Source: Auanema rhodensis
Lineage: Eukaryota > Nematoda > Chromadorea > Rhabditida > Rhabditidae
Reading direction: 5' to 3'
DNA: 64,000 nucleotides
NCBI GenBank assembly: GCA_964057225.1
Contig: CAXKVF010000077.1
Span: forward strand, 124,001-188,000
Positions 54,456 to 64,000 of the stretch are shown here, piece after piece (the stretch's first letter is position 1; the number at the start of each line of letters is the position of its first letter). The notes beneath the pieces are model-generated. The model was not told where the DNA came from and searched no databases. It saw nothing but the letters and a program-made list of their open reading frames with translations. A program made the position numbers and the translations under genes.

Positions 54456-56391
54456 AACCAATATCAATAAAAATTTGTTTTTAGACTAATATGGACATGG
54501 GGAATCTAATTTTGAAAACCGCATCTCTTTATCTTTCACGTGAAGCGAGTTACATACCAAGTGCACATCACGTGTACATTTAATTAGCATAAATTAAAGT
54601 TCACGTAAATTTCAAAGTCATGGTTACCATGAACCAATATCAATAAAAATTTGTTTTTAGACTAATATGGACATGGGGAATCTAATTTTAAAAACCGCAT
54701 CTCTTTATCTTTCACGTGAAGCGAGTTACATACCAAGTGCACATCACGTGTACATTTAATTAGCATAAATTAAAGTTCACGTAAATTTCAAAGTCATGGT
54801 TACCATGCACCAATATCAATAAAAATTTGTTTTTAGACTAATATGGACATGGGGAATCTAATTTTGAAAACCGCATCTCTTTATCTTTCACGTGAAGCGA
54901 GTTACATACCAAGTGCACATCACGTGTACATTTAATTAGCATAAATTAAAGTTCACGTAAATTTCAAAGTCATGGTTACCATGAACCAATATCAATAAAA
55001 ATTTGTTTTTAGACTAATATGGACATGGGGAATCTAATTTTGAAAACCGCATCTCTTTATCTTTCACGTGAAGCGAGTTACATACCAAGTGCACATCACG
55101 TGTACATTTAATTAGCATAAATTAAAGTTCACGTAAATTTCAAAGTCATGGTTACCATGAACCAATATCAATAAAAATTTGTTTTTAGACTAATATGGAC
55201 ATGGGGAATCTAATTTTGAAAACCGCATCTCTTTATCTTTCACGTGAAGCGAGTTACATACCAAGTGCACATCACGTGTACATTTAATTAGCTTAAATTA
55301 AAGTTCACGTAAATTTCAAAGTCATGGTTACCATGCACCAATATCAATAAAAATTTGTTTTTAGACTAATATGGACATGGGGGATCTAATTTTGAAAACC
55401 GCATCTCTTTATCTTTCACGTGAAGCGAGTTACATACCAAGTGCACATCACGTGTACATTTAATTAGCATAAATTAAAGTTCACGTAAATTTCAAAGTCA
55501 TGGTTACCATGAACCAATATCAATAAAAATTTGTTTTTAGACTAATATGGACATGGGGAATCTAATTTTGAAAACCGCATCTCTTTATCTTTCACGTGAA
55601 GCGAGTTACATACCAAGTGCACATCACGTGTACATTTAATTAGCATAAATTAAAGTTCACGTAAATTTCAAAGTCATGGTTACCATGAACCAATATCAAT
55701 AAAAATTTGTTTTTAGACTAATATGGACATGGGGAATCTAATTTTAAAAACCGCATCTCTTTATCTTTCACGTGAAGCGAGTTACATACCAAGTGCACAT
55801 CACGTGTACATTTAATTAGCATAAATTAAAGTTCACGTAAATTTCAAAGTCATGGTTACCATGCACCAATATCAATAAAAATTTGTTTTTAGACTAATAT
55901 GGACATGGGGAATCTAATTTTGAAAACCGCATCTCTTTATCTTTCACGTGAAGCGAGTTACATACCAAGTGCACATCACGTGTACATTTAATTAGCATAA
56001 ATTAAAGTTCACGTAAATTTCAAAGTCATGGTTACCATGCACCAATATCAATAAAAATTTGTTTTTAGACTAATATGGACATGGGGAATGTAATTTTGAA
56101 AACCGCATCTCTTTATCTTTCACGTGAAGCGAGTTACATACCAAGTGCACATCACGTGTACATTTAATTAGCATAAATTAAAGTTCACGTAAATTTCAAA
56201 GTCATGGTTACCATGAACCAATATCAATAAAAATTTGTTTTTAGACTAATATGGACATGGGGAATCTAATTTTGAAAACCGCATCTCTTTATCTTTCACG
56301 TAAAGCGAGTTACATACCAAGTGCACATCACGTGTACATTTAATTAGCATAAATTAAAGTTCACGTAAATTTCAAAGTCATGGTTACCATA

Positions 56392-57345
56392 CACCAATAT
56401 CAATAAAAATTTGTTTTTAGACTAATATGGACATGGGGAATCTAATTTTGAAAACCGCATCTCTTTATCTTTCACGTGAAGCGAGTTACATACCAAGTGC
56501 ACATCACGTGTACATTTAATTAGCATAAATTAAAGTTCACGTAAATTTCAAAGTCATGGTTACCATGCACCAATATCAATAAAAATTTGTTTTTAGACTA
56601 ATATGGACATGGGGAATCTAATTTTGAAAACCGCATCTCTTTATCTTTCACGTGAAGCGAGTTACATACCAAGTGCACATCACGTGTACATTTAATTAGC
56701 ATAAATTAAAGTTCACGTAAATTTCAAAGTCATGGTTACCATGAACCAATATCAATAAAAATTTGTTTTCAGACTAATATGGACATGGGGAATCTAATTT
56801 TGAAAACCGCATCTCTTTATCTTTCACGTGAAGCGAGTTACATACCAAGTGCACATCACGTGTACATTTAATTAGCATAAATTAAAGTTCACGTAAATTT
56901 CAAAGTCATGGTTACCATGCACCAATATCAATAAAAATTTGTTTTTAGACTAATATGGACATGGGGAATCTAATTTTGAAAACCGCATCTATTTATCTTT
57001 CACGTGAAGCGAGTTACATACCAAGTGCACATCACGTGTACATTTAATTAGCATAAATTAAAGTTCACGTAAATTTCAAAGTCATGGTTACCATGCACCA
57101 ATATCAATAAAAATTTGTTTTTAGACTAATATGGACATGGGGAATCTAATTTTGAAAACCGCATCTCTTTATCTTTCACGTGAAGCGAGTTACATACCAA
57201 GTGCACATCACGTGTACATTTAATTAGCATAAATTAAAGTTCACGTAAATTTCAAAGTCATGGTTACCATGCACCAATATCAATAAAAATTTGTTTTTAG
57301 ACTAATATGGACATGGGGAATCTAATTTTGAAAACCGCATCTCTT
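56392..57345 (+). repeat. 10-monomer-offset duplication, copy 1
   Basis: 954 bp identical to 58152-59105 at 1760 bp (10 x 176). Markers are gttttcagac (56761 and 58521) and catctatttatc (56991 and 58751). The left edge is A at 56391 (accatacacc, which also breaks dyad 2); the right edge is T at 57346 against C at 59106. Confidence 0.88.
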
Positions 57346-58151
57346 TATCTTTCACGTGAAGCGAGTTACATACCAAGTGCACATCACGTGTACATTTAAT
57401 TAGCATAAATTAAAGTTCACGTAAATTTCAAAGTCATGGTTACCATGAACCAATATCAATAAAAATTTGTTTTTAGACTAATATGGACATGGGGAATCTA
57501 ATTTTAAAAACCGCATCTCTTTATCTTTCACGTGAAGCGAGTTACATACCAAGTGCACATCACGTGTACATTTAATTAGCATAAATTAAAGTTCACGTAA
57601 ATTTCAAAGTCATGGTTACCATGCACCAATATCAATAAAAATTTGTTTTTAGACTAATATGGACATGGGGAATCTAATTTTGAAAACCGCATCTCTTCAT
57701 CTTTCACGTGAAGCGAGTTACATACCAAGTGCACATCACGTGTACATTTAATTAGCATAAATTAAAGTTCACGTAAATTTCAAAGTCATGGTTACCATGC
57801 ACCAATATCAATAAAAATTTGTTTTTAGACTAATATGGACATGGGGAATCTAATTTTGAAAACCGCATCTCTTTATCTTTCACGTGAAGCGAGTTACATA
57901 CCAAGTGCACATCACGTGTACATTTAATTAGCATAAATTAAAGTTCACGTAAATTTCAAAGTCATGGTTACCATGAACCAATATCAATAAAAATTTGTTT
58001 TTAGACTAATATGGACATGGGGAATCTAATTTTGAAAACCGCATCTCTTTATCTTTCACGTGAAGCGAGTTACATACCAAGTGCACATCACGTGTACATT
58101 TAATTAGCATAAATTAAAGTTCACGTAACTTTCAAAGTCATGGTTACCATG

Positions 58152-59105
58152 CACCAATATCAATAAAAATTTGTTTTTAGACTAATATGGACATGGGGAA
58201 TCTAATTTTGAAAACCGCATCTCTTTATCTTTCACGTGAAGCGAGTTACATACCAAGTGCACATCACGTGTACATTTAATTAGCATAAATTAAAGTTCAC
58301 GTAAATTTCAAAGTCATGGTTACCATGCACCAATATCAATAAAAATTTGTTTTTAGACTAATATGGACATGGGGAATCTAATTTTGAAAACCGCATCTCT
58401 TTATCTTTCACGTGAAGCGAGTTACATACCAAGTGCACATCACGTGTACATTTAATTAGCATAAATTAAAGTTCACGTAAATTTCAAAGTCATGGTTACC
58501 ATGAACCAATATCAATAAAAATTTGTTTTCAGACTAATATGGACATGGGGAATCTAATTTTGAAAACCGCATCTCTTTATCTTTCACGTGAAGCGAGTTA
58601 CATACCAAGTGCACATCACGTGTACATTTAATTAGCATAAATTAAAGTTCACGTAAATTTCAAAGTCATGGTTACCATGCACCAATATCAATAAAAATTT
58701 GTTTTTAGACTAATATGGACATGGGGAATCTAATTTTGAAAACCGCATCTATTTATCTTTCACGTGAAGCGAGTTACATACCAAGTGCACATCACGTGTA
58801 CATTTAATTAGCATAAATTAAAGTTCACGTAAATTTCAAAGTCATGGTTACCATGCACCAATATCAATAAAAATTTGTTTTTAGACTAATATGGACATGG
58901 GGAATCTAATTTTGAAAACCGCATCTCTTTATCTTTCACGTGAAGCGAGTTACATACCAAGTGCACATCACGTGTACATTTAATTAGCATAAATTAAAGT
59001 TCACGTAAATTTCAAAGTCATGGTTACCATGCACCAATATCAATAAAAATTTGTTTTTAGACTAATATGGACATGGGGAATCTAATTTTGAAAACCGCAT
59101 CTCTT
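58152..59105 (+). repeat. 10-monomer-offset duplication, copy 2
   Basis: Counterpart of 56392-57345. The unit just before it (58076) carries aactttc, a marker otherwise concentrated in domain A. The catctatttatc marker appears once more near 62621. Confidence 0.88.
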
Positions 59106-60714
59106 CATCTTTCACGTGAAGCGAGTTACATACCAAGTGCACATCACGTGTACATTTAATTAGCATAAATTAAAGTTCACGTAAATTTCAAAGTCATGGT
59201 TACCATGCACCAATATCAATAAAAATTTGTTTTTAGACTAATATGGACATGGGGAATCTAATTTTGAAAACCGCATCTCTTTATCTTTCACGTGAAGCGA
59301 GTTACATACCAAGTGCACATCACGTGTACATTTAATTAGCATAAGTTAAAGTTCACGTAAATTTCAAAGTCATGGTTACCATGCACCAATATCAATAAAA
59401 ATTTGTTTTTAAACTAATATGGACATGGGGAATCTAATTTTGAAAACCGCATCTCTTTATCTTTCACGTGAAGCGAGTTACATACCAAGTGCACATCACG
59501 TGTACATTTAATTAGCATAAATTAAAGTTCACGTAAATTTCAAAGTCATGGTTACCATGCACCAATATCAATAAAAATTTGTTTTTAGACTAATATGGAC
59601 ATGGGGAATCTAATTTGGAAACCGCATCTCTTTAACTTTCACGTGAAGCGAGTTACATACCAAGTGCACATCACGTGTACATTTAATTAGCATAAATTAA
59701 AGTTCACGTAAATTTCAAAGTCATGGTTACCATGCACCAATATCAATAAAAATTTGTTTTTAGACTAATATGGACATGGGGAATCTAATTTTGAAAATCG
59801 CATCTCTTCATCTTTCACGTGAAGCGAGTTACATACCAAGTGCACATCACGTGTACATTTAATTAGCATAAATTAAAGTTCACGTAAATTTCAAAGTCAT
59901 GGTTACCATGCACCAATATCAATAAAAATTTGTTTTTAGACTAATATGGACATGGGGAATCTAATTTTGAAAATCGCATCTCTTTAACTTTCACGTGAAG
60001 CGAGTTACATACCAAGTGCACATCACGTGTACATTTAATTAGCATAAATTAAAGTTCACGTAAATTTCAAAGTCATGGTTACCATGAACCAATATCAATA
60101 AAAATTTGTTTTTAGACTAATATGGACATGGGGAATCTAATTTTGAAAACCGCATCTCTTTATCTTTCACGTGAAGCGAGTTACATACCAAGTGCACATC
60201 ACGTGTACATTTAATTAGCATAAATTAAAGTTCACGTAAATTTCAAAGTCATGGTTACCATGCACCAATATCAATAAAAATTTGTTTTTAGACTAATATG
60301 GACATGGGGAATCTAATTTTGAAAACCGCATCTCTTTAACTTTCACGTGAAGCGAGTTACATACCAAGTGCACATCACGTGTACATTTAATTAGCATAAA
60401 TTAAAGTTCACGTAAATTTCAAAGTCATGGTTACCATGCACCAATATCAATAAAAATTTGTTTTTAGACTAATATGGACATGGGGAATCTAATTTTGAAA
60501 ACCGCATCTCTTTATCTTTCACGTGAAGCGAGTTACATACCAAATGCACATCACGTGTACATTTAATTAGCATAAATTAAAGTTCACGTAACTTTCAAAG
60601 TCATGGTTACCATGCACCAATATCAATAAAAATTTGTTTTTAGACTAATATGGACATGGGGAATCTAATTTTGAAAACCGCATCTCTTTATCTTTCACGT
60701 GAAGCGAGTTACAT
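58956..60714 (+). repeat. 10-monomer higher-order unit of domain E
   Basis: Unit order: tcttcatc; plain cacc; gcataagtta with ttaaac (59308); the 175-bp unit with tttaactttc (59484); gaaaatcgc with tcttcatc; gaaaatcgc with tttaactttc; aacc; tttaactttc; plain; caaatgcac with aactttc (60539). Eight of these ten marked units recur in the same order in 60715-62122. Confidence 0.85.
59484..59658 (+). repeat. Short monomer, 175 bp (1-base deletion in dyad 3)
   Basis: Reads taatttggaaaccgc instead of taattttgaaaaccgc and ends with ctttaactttc. It is the only length change outside the 98-106 tract. Its counterpart in the 8-monomer derivative (61243) is full length, so the deletion is private to this copy. 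Confidence 0.95.
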
Positions 60715-62122
60715 ACCAAGTGCACATCACGTGTACATTTAATTAGCATAAATTAAAGTTCACGTAAATTTCAAAGTCATGGTTACCATGCACCAATATC
60801 AATAAAAATTTGTTTTTAGACTAATATGGACATGGGGAATCTAATTTTGAAAACCGCATCTCTTCATCTTTCACGTGAAGCGAGTTACATACCAAGTGCA
60901 CATCACGTGTACATTTAATTAGCATAAATTAAAGTTCACGTAAATTTCAAAGTCATGGTTACCATGCACCAATATCAATAAAAATTTGTTTTTAGACTAA
61001 TATGGACATGGGGAATCTAATTTTGAAAACCGCATCTCTTTATCTTTCACGTGAAGCGAGTTACATACCAAGTGCACATCACGTGTACATTTAATTAGCA
61101 TAAGTTAAAGTTCACGTAAATTTCAAAGTCATGGTTACCATGCACCAATATCAATAAAAATTTGTTTTTAAACTAATATGGACATGGGGAATCTAATTTT
61201 GAAAACCGCATCTCTTTATCTTTCACGTGAAGCGAGTTACATACCAAGTGCACATCACGTGTACATTTAATTAGCATAAATTAAAGTTCACGTAAATTTC
61301 AAAGTCATGGTTACCATGCACCAATATCAATAAAAATTTGTTTTTAGACTAATATGGACATGGGGAATCTAATTTTGAAAACCGCATCTCTTTAACTTTC
61401 ACGTGAAGCGAGTTACATACCAAGTGCACATCACGTGTACATTTAATTAGCATAAATTAAAGTTCACGTAAATTTCAAAGTCATGGTTACCATGCACCAA
61501 TATCAATAAAAATTTGTTTTTAGACTAATATGGACATGGGGAATCTAATTTTGAAAACCGCATCTCTTCATCTTTCACGTGAAGCGAGTTACATACCAAG
61601 TGCACATCACGTGTACATTTAATTAGCATAAATTAAAGTTCACGTAAATTTCAAAGTCATGGTTACCATGCACCAATATCAATAAAAATTTGTTTTTAGA
61701 CTAATATGGACATGGGGAATCTAATTTTGAAAATCGCATCTCTTTAACTTTCACGTGAAGCGAGTTACATACCAAGTGCACATCACGTGTACATTTAATT
61801 AGCATAAATTAAAGTTCACGTAAATTTCAAAGTCATGGTTACCATGAACCAATATCAATAAAAATTTGTTTTTAGACTAATATGGACATGGGGAATCTAA
61901 TTTTGAAAACCGCATCTCTTTATCTTTCACGTGAAGCGAGTTACATACCAAATGCACATCACGTGTACATTTAATTAGCATAAATTAAAGTTCACGTAAC
62001 TTTCAAAGTCATGGTTACCATGCACCAATATCAATAAAAATTTGTTTTTAGACTAATATGGACATGGGGAATCTAATTTTGAAAACCGCATCTCTTTATC
62101 TTTCACGTGAAGCGAGTTACAT
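60715..62122 (+). repeat. 8-monomer derivative of the domain E unit
   Basis: It repeats the order of 58956-60714 but lacks the two units equivalent to 60187 and 60363, so aacc (61771) is followed directly by caaatgcac/aactttc (61947). The gcataagtta marker recurs at 61101 and again at 62157, where a third, incomplete copy starts (62123-62474) before the order diverges. It also differs in having gaaaaccgc rather than gaaaatcgc in the unit at 61419. Confidence 0.85.
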
Positions 62123-63882
62123 ACCAAGTGCACATCACGTGTACATTTAATTAGCATAAGTTAAAGTTCACGTAAATTTCAAAGTCATGGTTACCATGCA
62201 CCAATATCAATAAAAATTTGTTTTTAAACTAATATGGACATGGGGAATCTAATTTTGAAAACCGCATCTCTTTATCTTTCACGTGAAGCGAGTTACATAC
62301 CAAGTGCACATCACGTGTACATTTAATTAGCATAAATTAAAGTTCACGTAAATTTCAAAGTCATGGTTACCATGCACCAATATCAATAAAAATTTGTTTT
62401 TAGACTAATATGGACATGGGGAATCTAATTTTGAAAACCGCATCTCTTTAACTTTCACGTGAAGCGAGTTACATACCAAGTGCACATCACGTGTACATTT
62501 AATTAGCATAAATTAAAGTTCACGTAAATTTCAAAGTCATGGTTACCATGCACCAATATCAATAAAAATTTGTTTTTAGACTAATATGGACATGGGGAAT
62601 CTAATTTTGAAAACCGCATCTATTTATCTTTCACGTGAAGCGAGTTACATACCAAGTGCACATCACGTGTACATTTAATTAGCATAAATTAAAGTTCACG
62701 TAAATTTCAAAGTCATGGTTATCATGAACCAATATCAATAAAAATTTGTTTTTAGACTAATATGGACATGGGGAATCTAATTTTGAAAACCGCATCTCTT
62801 TATCTTTCACGTGAAGCGAGTTACATACCGAGTGCACATCACGTGTACATTTAATTAGCATAAATTAAAGTTCACGTAAATTTCAAAGTCATGGTTATCA
62901 TGAACCAATATCAATAAAAATTTGTTTTTAGACTAATATGGACATGGGGAATCTAATTTTGAAAACCGCATCTCTTTAACTTTCACGTGAAGCGAGTTAC
63001 ATACCAAGTGCACATCACGTGTACATTTAATTAGCATAAATTAAAGTTCACGTAAATTTCAAAGTCATGGTTACCATGCACCAATATCAATAAAAATTTG
63101 TTTTTAGACTAATATGGACATGGGGAATCTAATTTTGAAAACCGCATCTCTTTATCTTTCACGTGAAGCGAGTTACAAACCAAGTGCACATCACGTGTAC
63201 ATTTAATTAGCATAAATTAAAGTTCACGTAAATTTCAAAGTCATGGTTACCATGAACCAATATCAATAAAAATTTGTTTTTAGACTAATATGGACATGGG
63301 GAATCTAATTTTGAAAACCGCATCTCTTTATCTTTCACGTGAAGCGAGTTACATACCAAGTGCACATCACGTGTACATTTAATTAGCATAAATTAAAGTT
63401 CACGTAAATTTCAAAGTCATGGTTACCATGAACCAATATCAATAAAAATTTGTTTTTAGACTAATATGGACATGGGGAATCTAATTTTGAAAACCGCATC
63501 TCTTTATCTTTCACGTGAAGCGAGTTACATACCAAGTGCACATCACGTGTACATTTAATTAGCATAAATTAAAGTTCACGTAAATTTCAAAGTCATGGTT
63601 ACCATGAACCAATATCAATAAAAATTTGTTTTTAGACTAATATGGACATGGGGAATCTAATTTTGAAAACCGCATCTCTTTATCTTTCACGTGAAGCGAG
63701 TTACATACCAAGTGCACATCACGTGTACATTTAATTAGCATAAATTAAAGTTCACGTAAATTTCAAAGTCATGGTTACCATGAACCAATATCAATAAAAA
63801 TTTGTTTTTAGACTAATATGGACATGGGGAATCTAATTTTGAAAACCGCATCTCTTTATCTTTCACGTGAAGCGAGTTACAT

Positions 63883-64000
63883 ACCAAGTGCACATCACGT
63901 GTACATTTAATTAGCATAAATTAAAGTTCACGTAAATTTCAAAGTCATGGTTACCATGCACCAATATCAATAAAAATTTGTTTTTAGACTAATATGGACA
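63883..64000 (+). repeat. Partial monomer at the window edge
   Basis: The first 118 bases of a unit (cacc type), cut by the end of the window at tatggaca. The array clearly continues beyond both ends, so its real length is unknown. Confidence 0.97.

Larger units (their letters stand above)
47166..55787. other. Variant domain D (gggggatc / gcttaaatt / gaccca)
   Basis: G124 (gggggatc, first near 47462 and last near 55381) is confined to this part as far as I saw, together with agcttaaatt, caatagaaa, gggaaactaa, accattcacc and gaccca. It contains the only pair of adjacent short monomers and the 11-monomer-offset duplication. Confidence 0.65.
1..64000. repeat. 176-bp satellite DNA array, 363.7 monomers, head to tail
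   Basis: The entire window is one tandem array in a single orientation. The phase word accaagtgca starts at 1, 177, 353 and so on, and at 2641, 5281 and 7921 (15-monomer steps of 2640 bp). It then shifts back by one base after each of six single-base deletions. Monomer starts run from 1 to 10033 (58 copies), 10208-14256 (24), 14431-46991 (186), 47166-48574 (9), 48749 (1), 48924-59484 (61), 59659-63707 (24), with a partial copy from 63883. Copies differ from the consensus at roughly 0-4 bases each. GC is about 33%. No gene, transposon, inversion or unique sequence interrupts it, so every stretch longer than 300 bases holds only this repeat. Nucleosome-sized monomers in a pure array suggest a centromeric or pericentromeric satellite, but kinetochore function cannot be read from sequence. 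I do not recognise the family by name. Confidence 0.99.
55788..64000. other. Variant domain E (tttaactttc / gcataagtta / catctattta)
   Basis: A153 (tttaactttc) first appears near 59632 and recurs in at least eight units to 62975. gcataagtta, catctattta and caaatgcac accompany it. Domain A-like aactttc and ttaaac units reappear here inside the domain E higher-order unit. The last five full units are plain aacc types with few private changes. Confidence 0.65.

Noticed and set aside
1-64000. CRISPR array or other prokaryotic repeat-spacer system
   Set aside because: There are no unique spacers between short repeats. The whole 176 bp is repeated and contiguous, no cas-like gene is present, and the length far exceeds any such locus.
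1-64000. Protein-coding tandem repeat
   Set aside because: 176 is not divisible by 3, so the frame changes each unit, and the consensus has stops in all six frames. The longest open stretch is about 33 codons forward (monomer positions 103 to 202) and about 36 codons on the reverse strand.
1-64000. CENP-B box (nTTCGnnnnAnnCGGGn)
   Set aside because: The array has no CGGG in a suitable context. TTCG appears only as rare variants (aattcgttttt near 16638 and 17869; ttcgaagtc near 5690), none followed by the rest of the box. The only CGGG I saw is in gacacggggaa at 12261 and 13141, with no TTCG at the required distance.
1-64000. Human or primate alpha satellite
   Set aside because: The period is 176 rather than 171 and the monomer does not resemble the alpha consensus as I know it.
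1-64000. Telomeric repeats or interstitial telomere sequence
   Set aside because: No tandem TTTAGGG, TTAGGG or similar short array was seen on either strand. The tttttagac word is part of the monomer.
1-64000. Ribosomal intergenic spacer sub-repeats
   Set aside because: No rRNA gene, terminator or promoter-like block interrupts 64 kb, which is far longer than the sub-repeat blocks of a normal spacer.

Overview
The whole 64,000-base window is one uninterrupted head-to-tail satellite DNA array. The basic unit is 176 bp and about 33% GC. Counting from base 1, where the repeat phase 'accaagtgca' happens to start, I find 363 complete monomers and a 118-bp partial one at 63883-64000. The phase is so regular that 15 monomers are exactly 2640 bp. 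It slips only six times, always by one missing base, in the monomers starting at 10033, 14256, 46991, 48574, 48749 and 59484. I see no gene, RNA gene, transposon, inversion or non-satellite spacer. The consensus carries stop codons in all six frames, and because 176 is not a multiple of 3 every frame is broken within two or three units. The longest consensus open frame is about 36 codons.

The organism is a eukaryote. A homogeneous array of nucleosome-sized (about 170-180 bp) AT-rich monomers is typical of centromeric or pericentromeric satellites and most reminds me of plants. I do not recognise this monomer as a named family. A centromeric location is inference, not something the sequence proves. 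No CENP-B box is present.

Monomer anatomy (positions within the unit): ATCACGTG at 12-19; inverted repeat TTTAATT-6-AATTAAA at 24-43; TTCACGT at 45-51; inverted repeat CATGGT-T-ACCATG at 64-76; A5T3-G-T5 tract at 90-103; TTTTGAAAA at 131-139; perfect palindrome TTCACGTGAA at 156-165. Three CACGT cores fall 32 and 33 bp apart across each monomer junction, close to three helical turns. Monomers differ by a limited set of recurring single-base variants, most often C or A at position 77.

These variants show a second layer of organisation. Blocks of 5, 7, 10, 11, 14, 15 and 35 monomers have been copied, often with no mismatch. The clearest is a 15-monomer (2640-bp) tandem duplication, with 27639-30424 identical to 30279-33064. 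Diagnostic variants are regionally confined and define five approximate domains: A 1-15.7 kb, B 15.7-37.1 kb, C 37.1-47.2 kb, D 47.2-55.8 kb, E 55.8-64 kb. This pattern fits repeated local unequal exchange or conversion, with several overlapping generations of higher-order repeats rather than one fixed unit.
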